This document shows, in pieces, positions 26,626 through 35,999 of a DNA stretch of 64,000 nt. Position 1 is the stretch's first letter. Each line of letters begins with the position of its first letter. Below the pieces are notes generated by a model, which was given only the letters and a program-made list of their open reading frames with translations, had not been told where the DNA came from and made no database searches. The position numbers and the translations under genes were made by a program. Origin of the DNA: Tahibacter sp042701255. Lineage in GTDB: Bacteria > Pseudomonadota > Gammaproteobacteria > Xanthomonadales > Rhodanobacteraceae. The stretch spans positions 62,001-126,000 of the forward strand of contig NZ_CP170554.1 in the NCBI RefSeq assembly GCF_042701255.1, given 5' to 3'.

Positions 26626-26771
26626 GGCGCTGCCCCGCTCTTGAGATGCAGCAGCGCGCGCAGGAAGAAGCCGCCGTAGATCAGCGCGACGATGCCCACG
26701 ACGATCCAGGCCGTGCGGCGTATCGCGGCGCGGCGGAGATTCGGATCGAAGCGGGCGGGTTCGGTGCTCAT
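26622..26771 (-). CDS. Small single-helix protein of the cox operon
   Basis: 49 aa, below the usual gene-finding size: MSTEPARFDPNLRRAAIRR, then a membrane helix TAWIVVGIVALIYGGFFLRA, ending LLHLKSGAAP. It sits between ctaD and cox11, where other proteobacteria carry a similar tiny membrane protein called cytochrome oxidase small assembly protein. Its stop overlaps the GTG start of cox11 by 3 nt. The role is inferred from position. Confidence 0.75.
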   Translation of the reverse strand: MSTEPARFDPNLRRAAIRRTAWIVVGIVALIYGGFFLRALLHLKSGAAP

Positions 26772-26815
26772 GCGTTCGGCGGCGCGCCGCCGTCAGGCGG
26801 CGCGCTCAAGCGGCA

Positions 26816-28441
26816 TCAATGGGTCGGATCGCCGTGCGCGAGATCCTGCGCGCGGATCACAGGCGGTTCGGTGAAGGTGTGGTGCGGCGCCGGCGAAGGC
26901 ACCGTCCATTCCAGACCGTGGGCGCCTTCCCAGACCTGCTGGGTGGCCGGCGCGCCGTGCTTCCTGGAATGCCACAGGATCAGGAACATGAACACCGGCG
27001 TGCACAGCATGCCGAACGCGCCGATCGAGCTGACCATGTTCCAGTCGGCGAACGCGACGTTGTAGTCCGGGATACGGCGCGGCATGCCGGCCAGACCGAG
27101 GAAGTGCTGCGGGAAGAACAGCAGGTTCACGAACACGATGGTCCACCAGAAGTGGAACTTGCCCCATTTCTCGGAATACATCTTGCCGGACCACTTCGGC
27201 CACCAGTAGTAGACCGCGGCGATGATCGAGAACAGTGCGCCGGTCACGAGCACGTAGTGGAAGTGGGCGACGACGAAATAGGTGTCGTGGTACTGGAAGT
27301 CGGCCGGCACGATCGCGAGCATCAGACCCGAGAAACCGCCGATCGTGAACAGGATGACGAAGCCGATCGCCCAGAGCATCGGCGTCTCGAACGTCATCGA
27401 GCCCTTCCACATCGTCGATACCCAGTTGAACACCTTAACGCCGGTGGGCACCGCGATCATCATCGTCGCGTACATGAAGAACAGCTCGCCGCCGAGCGGC
27501 ATGCCGACCACGAACATGTGGTGCGCCCAGACGATGAAGCTCAGGAAGGCGATCGACGCGGTCGCGTACACCATGGCCTGGTAGCCGAACAGCGGCTTGC
27601 GCGCGAAGGTCGGGATGATCTCCGACACGACGCCGAACGCCGGCAGGATCATGATGTAGACCTCGGGGTGACCGAAGAACCAGAAGATGTGCTGGAACAT
27701 CACCGGGTCGCCGCCGCCGGAGGCGTCGAAGAAGCTCGTGCCGAAGAACTTGTCGGTCAGCAGCATGGTGACCGCACCGGCCAGCACCGGCATCACGGCG
27801 ATCAGCAGGAACGCGGTGATCAGCCAGGTCCAGACGAACAGCGGCATCTTGAGCAGATCCATGCCCGGCGCGCGCATGTTCAGGATGGTCGCGATGATGT
27901 TGATCGCGCCCATGATCGAGCTGATGCCCATCATGTGGATCGCGAAGATCGCGAACGCCACCGACGAACCGCCCTGCAGCGACAGCGGCGGATACAGGGT
28001 CCAGCCGCCGGCCGGCGCGCCGCCCGGCAGGAACAGCGTGCAGAGCAGCACGGTGAACGCGAACGGCATGATCCAGAAGGACCAGTTGTTCATGCGCGGC
28101 AGCGCCATGTCGGGCGCGCCGATCTGCAGCGGGATCATCCAGTTGCCGAGGCCGACGAAGGCCGGCATCACGCCGCCGAAGATCATGACCAGGGCGTGCA
28201 CCGTGGTCATCTGATTGAAGAAGTAGGGTTCGACCAGCTGCAGGCCCGGCTTCATGAGCTCTGCGCGGATGACGCCGGACATGGCGCCGCCGATGCAGAA
28301 CATGATGAAGGCGAAGACCAGGTACAGCGTACCGATGTCCTTGTGGTTGGTCGTGAAGACCCAGCGGTTCCAGAAGCCCTGCGGCTTGTGGTCGTGGTCG
28401 TCGTGATGATCGGCGTGGTGACCGGCGGCGTGCGTTGCCAT
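26816..28441 (-). CDS. ctaD: Cytochrome c oxidase subunit I (aa3 type)
   Basis: 541 aa, twelve membrane helices; holds heme a and the heme a3-CuB oxygen-reducing centre. Conserved features include the WFFGHPEVYIMILPAFG segment (CuB His and the cross-linked Tyr, with the D-channel Glu region), WAHHMFVVGMPL (two CuB His), TGVKVFNWVSTMW (K-channel Lys) and HDTYFVVAHFHYVL (heme a3 and heme a His). The His/Asp-rich N-terminal extension (HAAGHHADHHDDHDHK) may bind metal. GAGG precedes the ATG; 22 nt follow the coxB stop. Confidence 0.98.
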   Translation of the reverse strand: MATHAAGHHADHHDDHDHKPQGFWNRWVFTTNHKDIGTLYLVFAFIMFCIGGAMSGVIRAELMKPGLQLVEPYFFNQMTTVHALVMIFGGVMPAFVGLGNWMIPLQIGAPDMALPRMNNWSFWIMPFAFTVLLCTLFLPGGAPAGGWTLYPPLSLQGGSSVAFAIFAIHMMGISSIMGAINIIATILNMRAPGMDLLKMPLFVWTWLITAFLLIAVMPVLAGAVTMLLTDKFFGTSFFDASGGGDPVMFQHIFWFFGHPEVYIMILPAFGVVSEIIPTFARKPLFGYQAMVYATASIAFLSFIVWAHHMFVVGMPLGGELFFMYATMMIAVPTGVKVFNWVSTMWKGSMTFETPMLWAIGFVILFTIGGFSGLMLAIVPADFQYHDTYFVVAHFHYVLVTGALFSIIAAVYYWWPKWSGKMYSEKWGKFHFWWTIVFVNLLFFPQHFLGLAGMPRRIPDYNVAFADWNMVSSIGAFGMLCTPVFMFLILWHSRKHGAPATQQVWEGAHGLEWTVPSPAPHHTFTEPPVIRAQDLAHGDPTH

Positions 28442-28463
28442 GGATTCGACCTCGTACTAAGAC

Positions 28464-29366
28464 TTAACCCTGCGGCGCGGCGGGAGCCGGCGCGGCAGTG
28501 GCGGCAGCGGGAGCGGCGGCGGCCTGCTGGGCGGCGAGCCACTGGTCGAATTCGGCCTTCGGCTTGGCTTCGACGACGATGGGCATGAAGCCGTGGTCCT
28601 GGCCGCAGAGTTCGGCGCACTGGCCGCGGTAGGTACCGGGCTGTTCGATCAGGGTCCAGGCATCGTTGATGATGTCGGGGTTGGCGTCGACCTTCCAGCC
28701 CAGCGCCGGCACCCACCAGGAGTGGATCACGTCGTCGGAGGTGATGACGAAGCGGATCTTGGCGCCGGTCGGCAGCACGAGCGGCTTGTCGACGTTGAGC
28801 AGATAGGTGGCTTCGTTGCCGGTCTTGACCGCGTGCGGGTCGAGGCCCGATCCGAGCTGGCGCGTCTTGTCGCTTTCCGAGTCGAGCTTGGACATGTAGC
28901 CGACGCCGGTGGGCTTGCCTTCGTAATCGAGGTAGTCGTAGCGCCACTTCCACTGGTAGCCGGTGACCTTGATGGTCAGGGTGGCGTTGGACGTGTCGGC
29001 CTGCTTGATCAGCATGCCGGTGGCCGGCCAGGCGCAGACGATGAGGATCAGGATCGGGATGACGGTCCAGATCACCTCGGCCTTGGTGTTGTGGCTCCAC
29101 TGGGCCGCGACGGCGCCCTTGGACTTGCGGAACTTGAACATCGCATAGGCCATCGCGCCGAACACGATGATGCCGATGACGACGCAGACCCAGAGCACGA
29201 TCATGTGCGCCGTATAGGCGTTGCGCGCGGTCTGGGTGACGCCGGGCGTCATGTTCAGCTGCCAGCGCGCCGGCAGCGTGCTCGCGGCACAACTGATATT
29301 CACGGCCAGCGTGAGCAGCGCCGCGCCAACGGCACGCCCGGTTCGCGTAGTTGCCAGAGACTTCAT
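28464..29366 (-). CDS. ctaC: Cytochrome c oxidase subunit II
   Basis: About 300 aa from the ATG at 29364-29366 (MKSLATTRTGRAVGAALLTL); AGGG lies 8 nt upstream. The ATG two codons earlier is only 2 nt from AGGG. After the signal peptide come two membrane helices (MIVLWVCVVIGIIVFGAMAY; WTVIPILILIVCAWP) and a cupredoxin domain. CuA ligands are in DDVIHSWWVPALGWK and CAELCGQDHGFMPIVV. There is no C-terminal cytochrome c domain. The Ala-rich tail is low complexity. First gene of the operon ctaC-ctaD-small-ctaG-ctaE; it receives electrons from cytochrome c. Confidence 0.96.
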   Translation of the reverse strand: MKSLATTRTGRAVGAALLTLAVNISCAASTLPARWQLNMTPGVTQTARNAYTAHMIVLWVCVVIGIIVFGAMAYAMFKFRKSKGAVAAQWSHNTKAEVIWTVIPILILIVCAWPATGMLIKQADTSNATLTIKVTGYQWKWRYDYLDYEGKPTGVGYMSKLDSESDKTRQLGSGLDPHAVKTGNEATYLLNVDKPLVLPTGAKIRFVITSDDVIHSWWVPALGWKVDANPDIINDAWTLIEQPGTYRGQCAELCGQDHGFMPIVVEAKPKAEFDQWLAAQQAAAAPAAATAAPAPAAPQG

Positions 29367-29875
29367 TGCCATCACCCTAAAGCCATCCCAGTCGTTGGGG
29401 CCGCCGCCGCACACCGGATGCGACGCGACCGTTTGCGGTCTCGCCGAGCCGGCGTCCGGCCGCGCACCGAATGCCATCGTGCCGCCGATCGCAGGCCCCG
29501 GCTGGTGGGACCCGGCGCGCCGCAGCGCCGCGGCGCGGGCATCGAAGCGTCGCGCAGGTCAGCGATGAGGCGGTTCCGCATGATCGGCACCGGTACCGCT
29601 GCGGCGTCGGCGACTTGCGCCGCGCCGGCAGTCGGCGCCGGGCGTAGAACCGCGAAATGATAGTGGCTGGGCCGCAGACGGGCAAGGAAAGCCGCGCGGC
29701 CGCCGGACGCGACTTTCGCCGGGGACCGCACGAGCCCTGCGGCGTATTGCCACAGGGCCGGTACCGGCGCGAATGCGTCGATATGGATCTTGACCGGGTC
29801 CGGCCCCACCCTAGAATCCCGCTTCTCCCCTTGCCGGACCTGGGCCAGGCCGGCGTTACACCACCGAGATACTCC
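29367..29875. other. 509-bp gap between ctaC and putA
   Basis: The divergent promoter region of the oxidase operon and putA. The ORFs that cross it on either strand are Arg-rich and have no recognisable domain. The only clear element is the putA-side promoter at 29790-29817. No tRNA, repeat or terminator was found. Confidence 0.5.
29790..29817 (+). promoter_or_regulatory. Candidate sigma-70 promoter of putA
   Basis: TTGACC at 29790-29795 and TAGAAT at 29812-29817 with a 16-bp spacer, giving an expected start about 50 nt before the GTG of putA. It is the best -35/-10 match seen in the window. Confidence 0.5.
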
Positions 29876-32800
29876 GTGAGTGCCGACATCCTGACACCCG
29901 AACTGCCTGCACCGGCCGACGCCGCGCGGGCGCGCATGACCGCGGCCTACTGTCGCGACGAGACCGAAGCCGTCAACGAACTCGTGGCCCAGGCCGCACT
30001 GCCGCCTGCCGAGCGCGATCTCGTGCTGGCCCGGGCCGGCGAACTCGTCGCCCGCGTCCGCGCCAAGGCCGACCAGAAATCGGCGGTCGAATCCTTCATG
30101 CGCGAATACGACCTGTCCTCCGAGGAAGGCGTGCTGCTGATGTGCGTGGCCGAAGCGCTGCTGCGCATTCCGGACAAGGAGACCGCCGACAAGCTGATCT
30201 CCGACAAGCTCGGCGAAGCGAACTGGGAATCCCACCTCGGCAAGAGCGATTCGGTGCTCGTCAACGCCGGCACCTGGGGCCTGATGCTGACCGGCAAGCT
30301 CGTCACGCTCGCCGACGAGACCCAGCGCAATTTCCTGGGCGCCCTGAAGCGGCTGATCGGCCGCGCCGGCGAACCGGTGATCCGCCTGGCCGTGCGCCAG
30401 GCCATGCGCATCATGGGCCACCAGTTCGTCATGGGGCGCACGATCAAGGAAGCGCTGGACCGGGCCGAGGAAAAGGAAAACCGCGTCTACCGCTATTCCT
30501 ACGACATGCTCGGCGAAGGCGCGCTGACCACGCCCGACGGCGAGCGCTATCACCGCGCCTACATCGACGCGATCAAGGCGCTCGGTGCGCGCGGCCCGTT
30601 CGCCAACGTGCTCGATGCGCCGTCGATCTCGATCAAGCTGTCGGCGCTGCATCCGCGCTACGAAGTGGCCAAGCGCGAGCGCGTGTTCGCGCAGCTGCAG
30701 CCCAAGCTGCTCGAACTCGCGCAGCTGGCCAAGGCGCAGGGCATCTGCCTGACCGTCGATGCGGAAGAGTCCGAGCGGCTGGAAATCTCGCTGGACCTGA
30801 TCGCCGCCGTGCACGCGGACCCGTCGCTGGCCGGCTGGCAGGGCTTCGGCCTCGCGGTGCAGGCGTATCAGAAGCGCGCGCCGTTCGTGATCGACTGGCT
30901 GGCCGAGAAGGCCCGCGCGAACGGTCAGCGCTGGTGCGTGCGCCTGGTCAAGGGCGCCTACTGGGATTCCGAGGTCAAGCGCGCGCAGGAAAGCGGCCAC
31001 GCCGGCTATCCGGTGTATACGCGCAAGCCCAACACCGACGTGTCGTACCTGGCCTGCGCGCGGCGCCTGTTCGACTACGGCGAACTGTTCTATCCGGCGT
31101 TCGCGACGCACAACGCGCACACGATCGCGGCCATCCATCACATGGCCCGCGGGCGTCCGTTCGAGTTCCAGCGCCTGCACGGCATGGGCGCGGATCTCTA
31201 CGCCGAAGTCATCGGCGAGAAGAACATGAACGTGCCGTGCCGCGTCTACGCGCCGGTCGGCTCGCACGAAGACCTGCTGCCTTACCTCGTGCGCCGCCTG
31301 CTGGAGAACGGCGCGAACACGAGCTTCGTCAACCGCATCGTCGACGAAAGCCTGTCGATCCGCGATCTCGTCGCCGACCCGGTCGAGGTCGTGCGCCATT
31401 TCACTACCAAGCCGCATCCGCGCATTCCGCAGCCGGCCGGCCTGTTCGGGGAACAACGGAAGAATTCCATGGGCGTCAATCTCGGTAACGACAACGAACT
31501 CAAGGCGCTGGCCGACGCGATCGCCGCCTCGCCGCAGACCTGGACCGCGCGGCCGCTGATTCCGGGCGCCACGTTCACCTCGGCGCTGATCACGGTGACC
31601 GATCCGGCCGACCGCCGCCGCACCGTCGGCAGCTGGCAGCCGGCCGATGCGGCCGCCGTCGACAAGGCCGTGGCCAACGCGGTCGCCGCGCAGCCGGACT
31701 GGGACCGCCTGCCGGCCACCGGCCGCGCGAAGATCCTCGAGCACACGGCCGACCTCATGGAGGCCAGTCGCGGCGAACTCATCGCGCTGTGCGTGCGCGA
31801 AGCCGGCAAGACCATTCCCGACGCGATCGCCGAAGTGCGCGAAGCGGTCGACTTCTGCCGCTACTACGCCGCGCAGGCGCGCAGGATGCTCGCCCACGGC
31901 GAGACCCTGCCCGGCCCGACCGGCGAATCCAACCAGCTGTTCCTGCACGGCCGCGGCGTGTTCGTCGCGATCAGCCCGTGGAACTTTCCGCTGGCCATCT
32001 TCATGGGTCAGGTCGTCGCGGCGCTGGTGACCGGCAACTCGGTCATCGCCAAGCCGGCCGAGCAGACCAACCTCGTCGCGTTCCGCGCGACCCAGCTGCT
32101 GCACGAAGCCGGTGTGCCGGCCGGCGTGCTGCAGTTCGTGCCGGGCGACGGCGCGACCGTCGGCGCCGCGCTGTGCCGCGATCCGCGCATCGCCGGCGTC
32201 GTGTTCACGGGCTCCACCGAAACCGCGCGCGCGATCAACCGCGCACTGGCCGCGCGCGACGCGGCCATCGCCGTGCTGATCGCCGAGACCGGCGGCCAGA
32301 ACGCGCTGATCGCCGACTCCTCGTCGCTGCCCGAACAGGTGGTCAAGGACGCCGTCAACAGCGCGTTCTACTCGGCCGGCCAGCGCTGCTCCTGCGCGCG
32401 CATCCTGTTCGTGCAGGAAGACATCGCCGACAAGGTCGTCGCGATGCTGGCCGGCGCGATGGACGAGCTCAAGGTCGGCGAGCCGCGCCTGCTGTCCACC
32501 GACATCGGCCCGGTCATCGACGAGGACGCGAAGAAGATCCTCGACGAGCATGCCGCGCGCATGGACAAGGAAGCGAAGCTGATCAAGGTCGCCGGCCTCG
32601 GCGAAGGCGCCGCGCACGGCACCTTCTTCGCGCCGCGCGCCTACGAGATTGCCTCGCTCGATCAGCTCAAGCGCGAAGTGTTCGGCCCGGTGCTGCACGT
32701 ACTGCGCTGGAAGGCCAGCGAACTCGATACCGTCATCGACCAGATCAACGCGACCGGCTACGGCCTGACCCTCGGCGTGCACAGCCGCATCGACTCGACG

Positions 32801-33025
32801 ATCGAACAGATCGCCAAGGGCGTGAAGGTCGGCAACTGCTACGTCAACCGCAACCAGATCGGCGCGGTCGTCGGCGTGCAGCCGTTCGGCGGCGAAGGCC
32901 TGTCGGGCACCGGCCCCAAGGCCGGCGGTCCGCACTACCTCGCGCGCTTCGTGACCGAGCGCACCCTGACCGTCAACACCACGGCGGCCGGCGGCAACGC
33001 TTCGCTGCTGACTCTGGGCGAGTAA
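29876..33025 (+). CDS. putA: Bifunctional proline dehydrogenase / L-glutamate-gamma-semialdehyde dehydrogenase
   Basis: 1049 aa from the GTG at 29876 (VSADILTPELPAP). It oxidises proline to glutamate in two channelled steps. The FAD-dependent PRODH barrel occupies about residues 120-480 (SIKLSALHPRYE, CVRLVKGAYWDSEVKRAQ, YPAFATHNAHTIA). The aldehyde dehydrogenase domain covers about 540-1040, with FVAISPWNFPLAIF, VFTGSTETARAIN, IAETGGQNALIA (Glu) and SAGQRCSCARILF (catalytic Cys), ending EGLSGTGPKAGG. The N-terminal ribbon-helix-helix DNA-binding domain of E. coli PutA is absent, so this protein should not be its own repressor. Confidence 0.97.
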   Translation: MSADILTPELPAPADAARARMTAAYCRDETEAVNELVAQAALPPAERDLVLARAGELVARVRAKADQKSAVESFMREYDLSSEEGVLLMCVAEALLRIPDKETADKLISDKLGEANWESHLGKSDSVLVNAGTWGLMLTGKLVTLADETQRNFLGALKRLIGRAGEPVIRLAVRQAMRIMGHQFVMGRTIKEALDRAEEKENRVYRYSYDMLGEGALTTPDGERYHRAYIDAIKALGARGPFANVLDAPSISIKLSALHPRYEVAKRERVFAQLQPKLLELAQLAKAQGICLTVDAEESERLEISLDLIAAVHADPSLAGWQGFGLAVQAYQKRAPFVIDWLAEKARANGQRWCVRLVKGAYWDSEVKRAQESGHAGYPVYTRKPNTDVSYLACARRLFDYGELFYPAFATHNAHTIAAIHHMARGRPFEFQRLHGMGADLYAEVIGEKNMNVPCRVYAPVGSHEDLLPYLVRRLLENGANTSFVNRIVDESLSIRDLVADPVEVVRHFTTKPHPRIPQPAGLFGEQRKNSMGVNLGNDNELKALADAIAASPQTWTARPLIPGATFTSALITVTDPADRRRTVGSWQPADAAAVDKAVANAVAAQPDWDRLPATGRAKILEHTADLMEASRGELIALCVREAGKTIPDAIAEVREAVDFCRYYAAQARRMLAHGETLPGPTGESNQLFLHGRGVFVAISPWNFPLAIFMGQVVAALVTGNSVIAKPAEQTNLVAFRATQLLHEAGVPAGVLQFVPGDGATVGAALCRDPRIAGVVFTGSTETARAINRALAARDAAIAVLIAETGGQNALIADSSSLPEQVVKDAVNSAFYSAGQRCSCARILFVQEDIADKVVAMLAGAMDELKVGEPRLLSTDIGPVIDEDAKKILDEHAARMDKEAKLIKVAGLGEGAAHGTFFAPRAYEIASLDQLKREVFGPVLHVLRWKASELDTVIDQINATGYGLTLGVHSRIDSTIEQIAKGVKVGNCYVNRNQIGAVVGVQPFGGEGLSGTGPKAGGPHYLARFVTERTLTVNTTAAGGNASLLTLGE

Positions 33026-33061
33026 GCCCGGGCGAACGGATCGCGCGACCTGCGCGGCGAC

Positions 33062-34237
33062 TCAGCCGCCGCCGTAGGTCGCGCGGTACAGCGGGCTCGC
33101 TCGCACGAGTTCCGCCAATTCTTCGGTAGTCAGTTTGCGCTGGTGCGTACCGCCCGGCGCCGCCGCGTCGTCTTCGATCACGTCGCTCGGCAGGACCAGG
33201 AAATAGCCGAGCAGCTGCGTGCCGACGACCTGCTCGTCGTTGCGGATCATCGCGACCGCATCGCCCCAGCCCTGGCGCAGTTCCGCGGCGCCGTAGCGCT
33301 TGCGCAGCAGTTCGGCGAGCAGCGCGACGTCGCGCATGCCGTCGCTGCCCGGCCCAACCAGCACGCTGCTGCGCCAGTGTTCCTCCAACTGATCGGCGAT
33401 CGCCGCATCGGGATCCGCGGCGCGCAGAACCTGTGCGCGCAGATCGTCCTCGCCAAACAGCTTCGCGAGCCCGATGAAGCCGCACATGAATTTCCTCGGG
33501 CGCGCCGTGGAGCGATCGAGTACGAGCCCGGGGCCGCTGGCCGCGAGCGAGCGCTGCTCCGGCTCGGCCAGCACCTCGGTCAGCGTGTCGCTCAATTCAC
33601 CGAACATGTTCCCGGGATCATCCGCCGGCGGCGTGGCCTGCACGCGCGCGAACGACGCGCGGGCGGCGTCGATGTCGCCGGCGCGAATCAGCTGCCTGAC
33701 GCGCGCGAGCTCCAACGTCGCGGCAATCGCCGGAGAGGTGGATTCCTGCAGCAGCAGTGCTGCGGCGGGCTCCAGTCCCTGCTCGAAATGGCGCTTCATC
33801 GTCGCGACCGGAACCTGCCATGCACTCAGCGCCCGCTCGCCGGGCACCGTCTCGTTCTCCTCTTCGGTTGCGTCCGGCTCGTCGGCATCGGCCTGCTCCG
33901 CCGTCGCTTCGGCGGTCGATTCGGCCATGGACTTCGCCAACGCATCGGGACTCATGCTCAGCGCCATCAGCAGCAGATACGACGCCTGATCCGGTTCGTG
34001 ATAGTCCGGATCGTCCGCATGTTCCTCGGCCTGCTGGCGGCGCAGTGCGTCGCGCCAGGCCGGCCACAGGGCCGCAGCATCTGCCGGGCCGCACTTGAGC
34101 CAGCGCATCAGCAGATAGGGCGCGCCGTCCTCGGCCGCGTCCACGGATTGCAGCTGCGCGGCGGAAGGTGCCGGCGGACAGGCCATCGCCGCACCGGCGG
34201 CGGCAAACAGAAACAGCGCTGCGAACAAGGACCGCAT
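33062..34237 (-). CDS. Exported protein of unknown family (CPP paralog A)
   Basis: 391 aa. Signal peptide MRSLFAALFLFAAAGAAMA, then a mature N-terminus CPPAPSAAQLQ. An acidic stretch follows (ADADEPDATEEENETVPGE), then helical segments and a C-terminal block, RYGAAELRQGWGDAVAMI to EELAELVRASPLY. The same features (YLLMRWLKC, Q-G-W-x-D-A, A-x-P-L-Y/F ending) recur in the frameshifted gene at 36000-37125, so the two are paralogs. No known domain was recognised. Possibly a periplasmic helical repeat protein. Convergent with putA. Confidence 0.65.
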   Translation of the reverse strand: MRSLFAALFLFAAAGAAMACPPAPSAAQLQSVDAAEDGAPYLLMRWLKCGPADAAALWPAWRDALRRQQAEEHADDPDYHEPDQASYLLLMALSMSPDALAKSMAESTAEATAEQADADEPDATEEENETVPGERALSAWQVPVATMKRHFEQGLEPAAALLLQESTSPAIAATLELARVRQLIRAGDIDAARASFARVQATPPADDPGNMFGELSDTLTEVLAEPEQRSLAASGPGLVLDRSTARPRKFMCGFIGLAKLFGEDDLRAQVLRAADPDAAIADQLEEHWRSSVLVGPGSDGMRDVALLAELLRKRYGAAELRQGWGDAVAMIRNDEQVVGTQLLGYFLVLPSDVIEDDAAAPGGTHQRKLTTEELAELVRASPLYRATYGGG

Positions 34238-34421
34238 GGAGTTGGAGTTCCCCTGATGGACGCGACAGCCGTTGCGGCTGCACGGACGCGTTGATCTTAG
34301 ACAGGGGATTCGGCAGGCGGCCAGACGGCCGCCGCCGTGCATTTACGACGCGTTTACGCCGCGCTCCGCGCGAGCGCCGGGCTGTGCCGGCGGTACGCGA
34401 TCGTCACGGCGATGCGACGAA

Positions 34422-34859
34422 TCACTTGCGCAGACGATAGACCAGCATGCCGAGGCCGATCAGCAGCATGACCGCACCGATGCCGTAGAACAGGCCCGAT
34501 TCGTCCTTGTGGTTGGCCAGGGTCACCGTATGCGGATCTTCCGGCAGGTACTTGACCGACAGCACGGCCGGCTTGTCGTCGGGCTGGTCGCGCAGCGCCT
34601 TGCCCTGGTCGTTGCTGAGGCTGACGCTGTCGCTGACGCTCTGGCCGTCCGGCGTCGCGAACGTGATCTTCGCGTGGAAATTGCGCTCGCGGCCGCGCTT
34701 GGTGCTCCAAGTGACTTCGCTGACCTGGGCTTCGACGGTGACGCCGTGATCGGCCAGCGCCTTGCTGTCCTTGGCTTCCTTGAAGCCGGCATACAGCATG
34801 ACCGGGCCGCCGATCAGCAGCACGAGCAGGATGATGATGGAACGCAGCTTGGAAAACAT
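34422..34859 (-). CDS. DUF3592-type membrane protein
   Basis: 145 aa with an N-terminal helix (LRSIIILLVLLIGGPVMLYA) and a C-terminal helix (GLFYGIGAVMLLIGLGMLVY) flanking a strand-rich domain: VTVEAQVSEVTWSTKRGRE, HAKITFATPDGQ, VSVKYLPEDPH-like. This is the DUF3592 plan; function unknown. AGGGGA is 5-6 nt before the ATG, a strong ribosome-binding site. It lies between the two CPP paralogs. Confidence 0.8.
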   Translation of the reverse strand: MFSKLRSIIILLVLLIGGPVMLYAGFKEAKDSKALADHGVTVEAQVSEVTWSTKRGRERNFHAKITFATPDGQSVSDSVSLSNDQGKALRDQPDDKPAVLSVKYLPEDPHTVTLANHKDESGLFYGIGAVMLLIGLGMLVYRLRK

Positions 34860-35092
34860 GGGAATCCCCTGAGGATGATGAAACGGCGCCGCGGCGCCGC
34901 GATGGAGGCAAAAAGCCGTCGCCTTCGCCGCGCCCTTCCTCGCGGCGAACCGAAAACGTCGATGTGGCGACGACGCGAACACCGTCCCTGGCGGCACGCC
35001 CGCTTGCCGGGCGCGAGGCCGCGAAACGCGGCCGGCGATCCATCCGTGGATCGCCCGGCGGCAGGCCGGTCACGGCCTGCCGCGGGTTACGC

Positions 35093-35797
35093 TCAATCGT
35101 CGCTGCTGGCCAGCGAGATCAGGATGCGCAGCACGTACCAGAGCAGCAGCGCGATCGACGCGAACAGATGCAGCGCCGCGCCGGCCGGACGATCGGTCGG
35201 ATAGTGGTGAATGATGTTGGAGGTGTCGTACAGCACGCAGCCGCCGGCGACGACGACCATGATGGCCGAGAACCAGATGCCGAGGCTGAAGCCGAAGATC
35301 GCGCCCGCGATGATCGCGCCGATCGCGCAGAACAGCGCGACCTTGAGGATGCCGCCGAGGAAGGAGAAATCCTTCTTCGTCGAGAACGCGGTGTAGGTCA
35401 GGCCCGCGACGAGCAGCAGGGTGATGAAGCCGGCCGCCGGAATGGCCTTGGGTGCGACCAGGGCCGCGATCGCGAACATCGGCGCGAAGATCAGGCTTTC
35501 GGCCGCCACGTAGATGCCGAGGCCGAGCATCTGCTTTTCGTTGCTCTCGGCATTGTCGGCCCAGTTCGAGGCCAGCCAGCCCACCGCCATGAACGCGCCG
35601 AGGAAACCGATCCAGACCCAGCGGCTCGCGCTCATGAGCTTGAGCATGGCCACGCCGACTCCGGACAGGTACAGCAGGCCCGAAATCACGGTGAACGCGA
35701 GCAGCGCGACGGCGAGGTAGGTATAGGTCGAGCGGATGAAGGCGATGCGGCTTTCGCCGAGTCCCGCTTCCGGTAGGGTTTGCGCGGTGTAGTCCAT
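35093..35797 (-). CDS. Bax inhibitor-1 / YbhL-family membrane protein
   Basis: 234 aa with seven hydrophobic segments, typical of the BI-1/YccA/TMBIM family of pH-sensitive calcium-leak membrane proteins. Typical features: FIRSTYTYLAVALLAFTVIS, the middle TYTAFSTKKDFSFLGG, and the last segments LYDTSNIIHHYPTD and ALHLFASIALLLWYVLRIL, with an Asp pair in the terminal part (ASSDD). The bacterial role is not settled; some members modulate FtsH proteolysis. AGGGGA precedes the ATG. Confidence 0.92.
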   Translation of the reverse strand: MDYTAQTLPEAGLGESRIAFIRSTYTYLAVALLAFTVISGLLYLSGVGVAMLKLMSASRWVWIGFLGAFMAVGWLASNWADNAESNEKQMLGLGIYVAAESLIFAPMFAIAALVAPKAIPAAGFITLLLVAGLTYTAFSTKKDFSFLGGILKVALFCAIGAIIAGAIFGFSLGIWFSAIMVVVAGGCVLYDTSNIIHHYPTDRPAGAALHLFASIALLLWYVLRILISLASSDD

Positions 35798-35999
35798 GAA
35801 TGTCCCCTAGGCGTGGATACGATCGCGTCGCGCGGCAATGCGAGGCGGCATGTCGGCAGAGGCTGCGGACAGTCGCGGCACGCGGCGGGCGAGAAGGTTG
35901 TCGGCGCTGCGCCGGTGCGAAGACCGGAGCCGGCACAGTCTACACGGGGGTCCGGGGCGCGGGCACTGGCGGATTCGTCAAGTTGCGCGCCGCGGCGCA

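Noticed and set aside
29372..32935. 1187-codon open frame on the minus strand
   Set aside because: Antisense shadow of putA; composition is Arg/Ala/Gly-rich with no domain, a usual effect of G+C-rich codon use.
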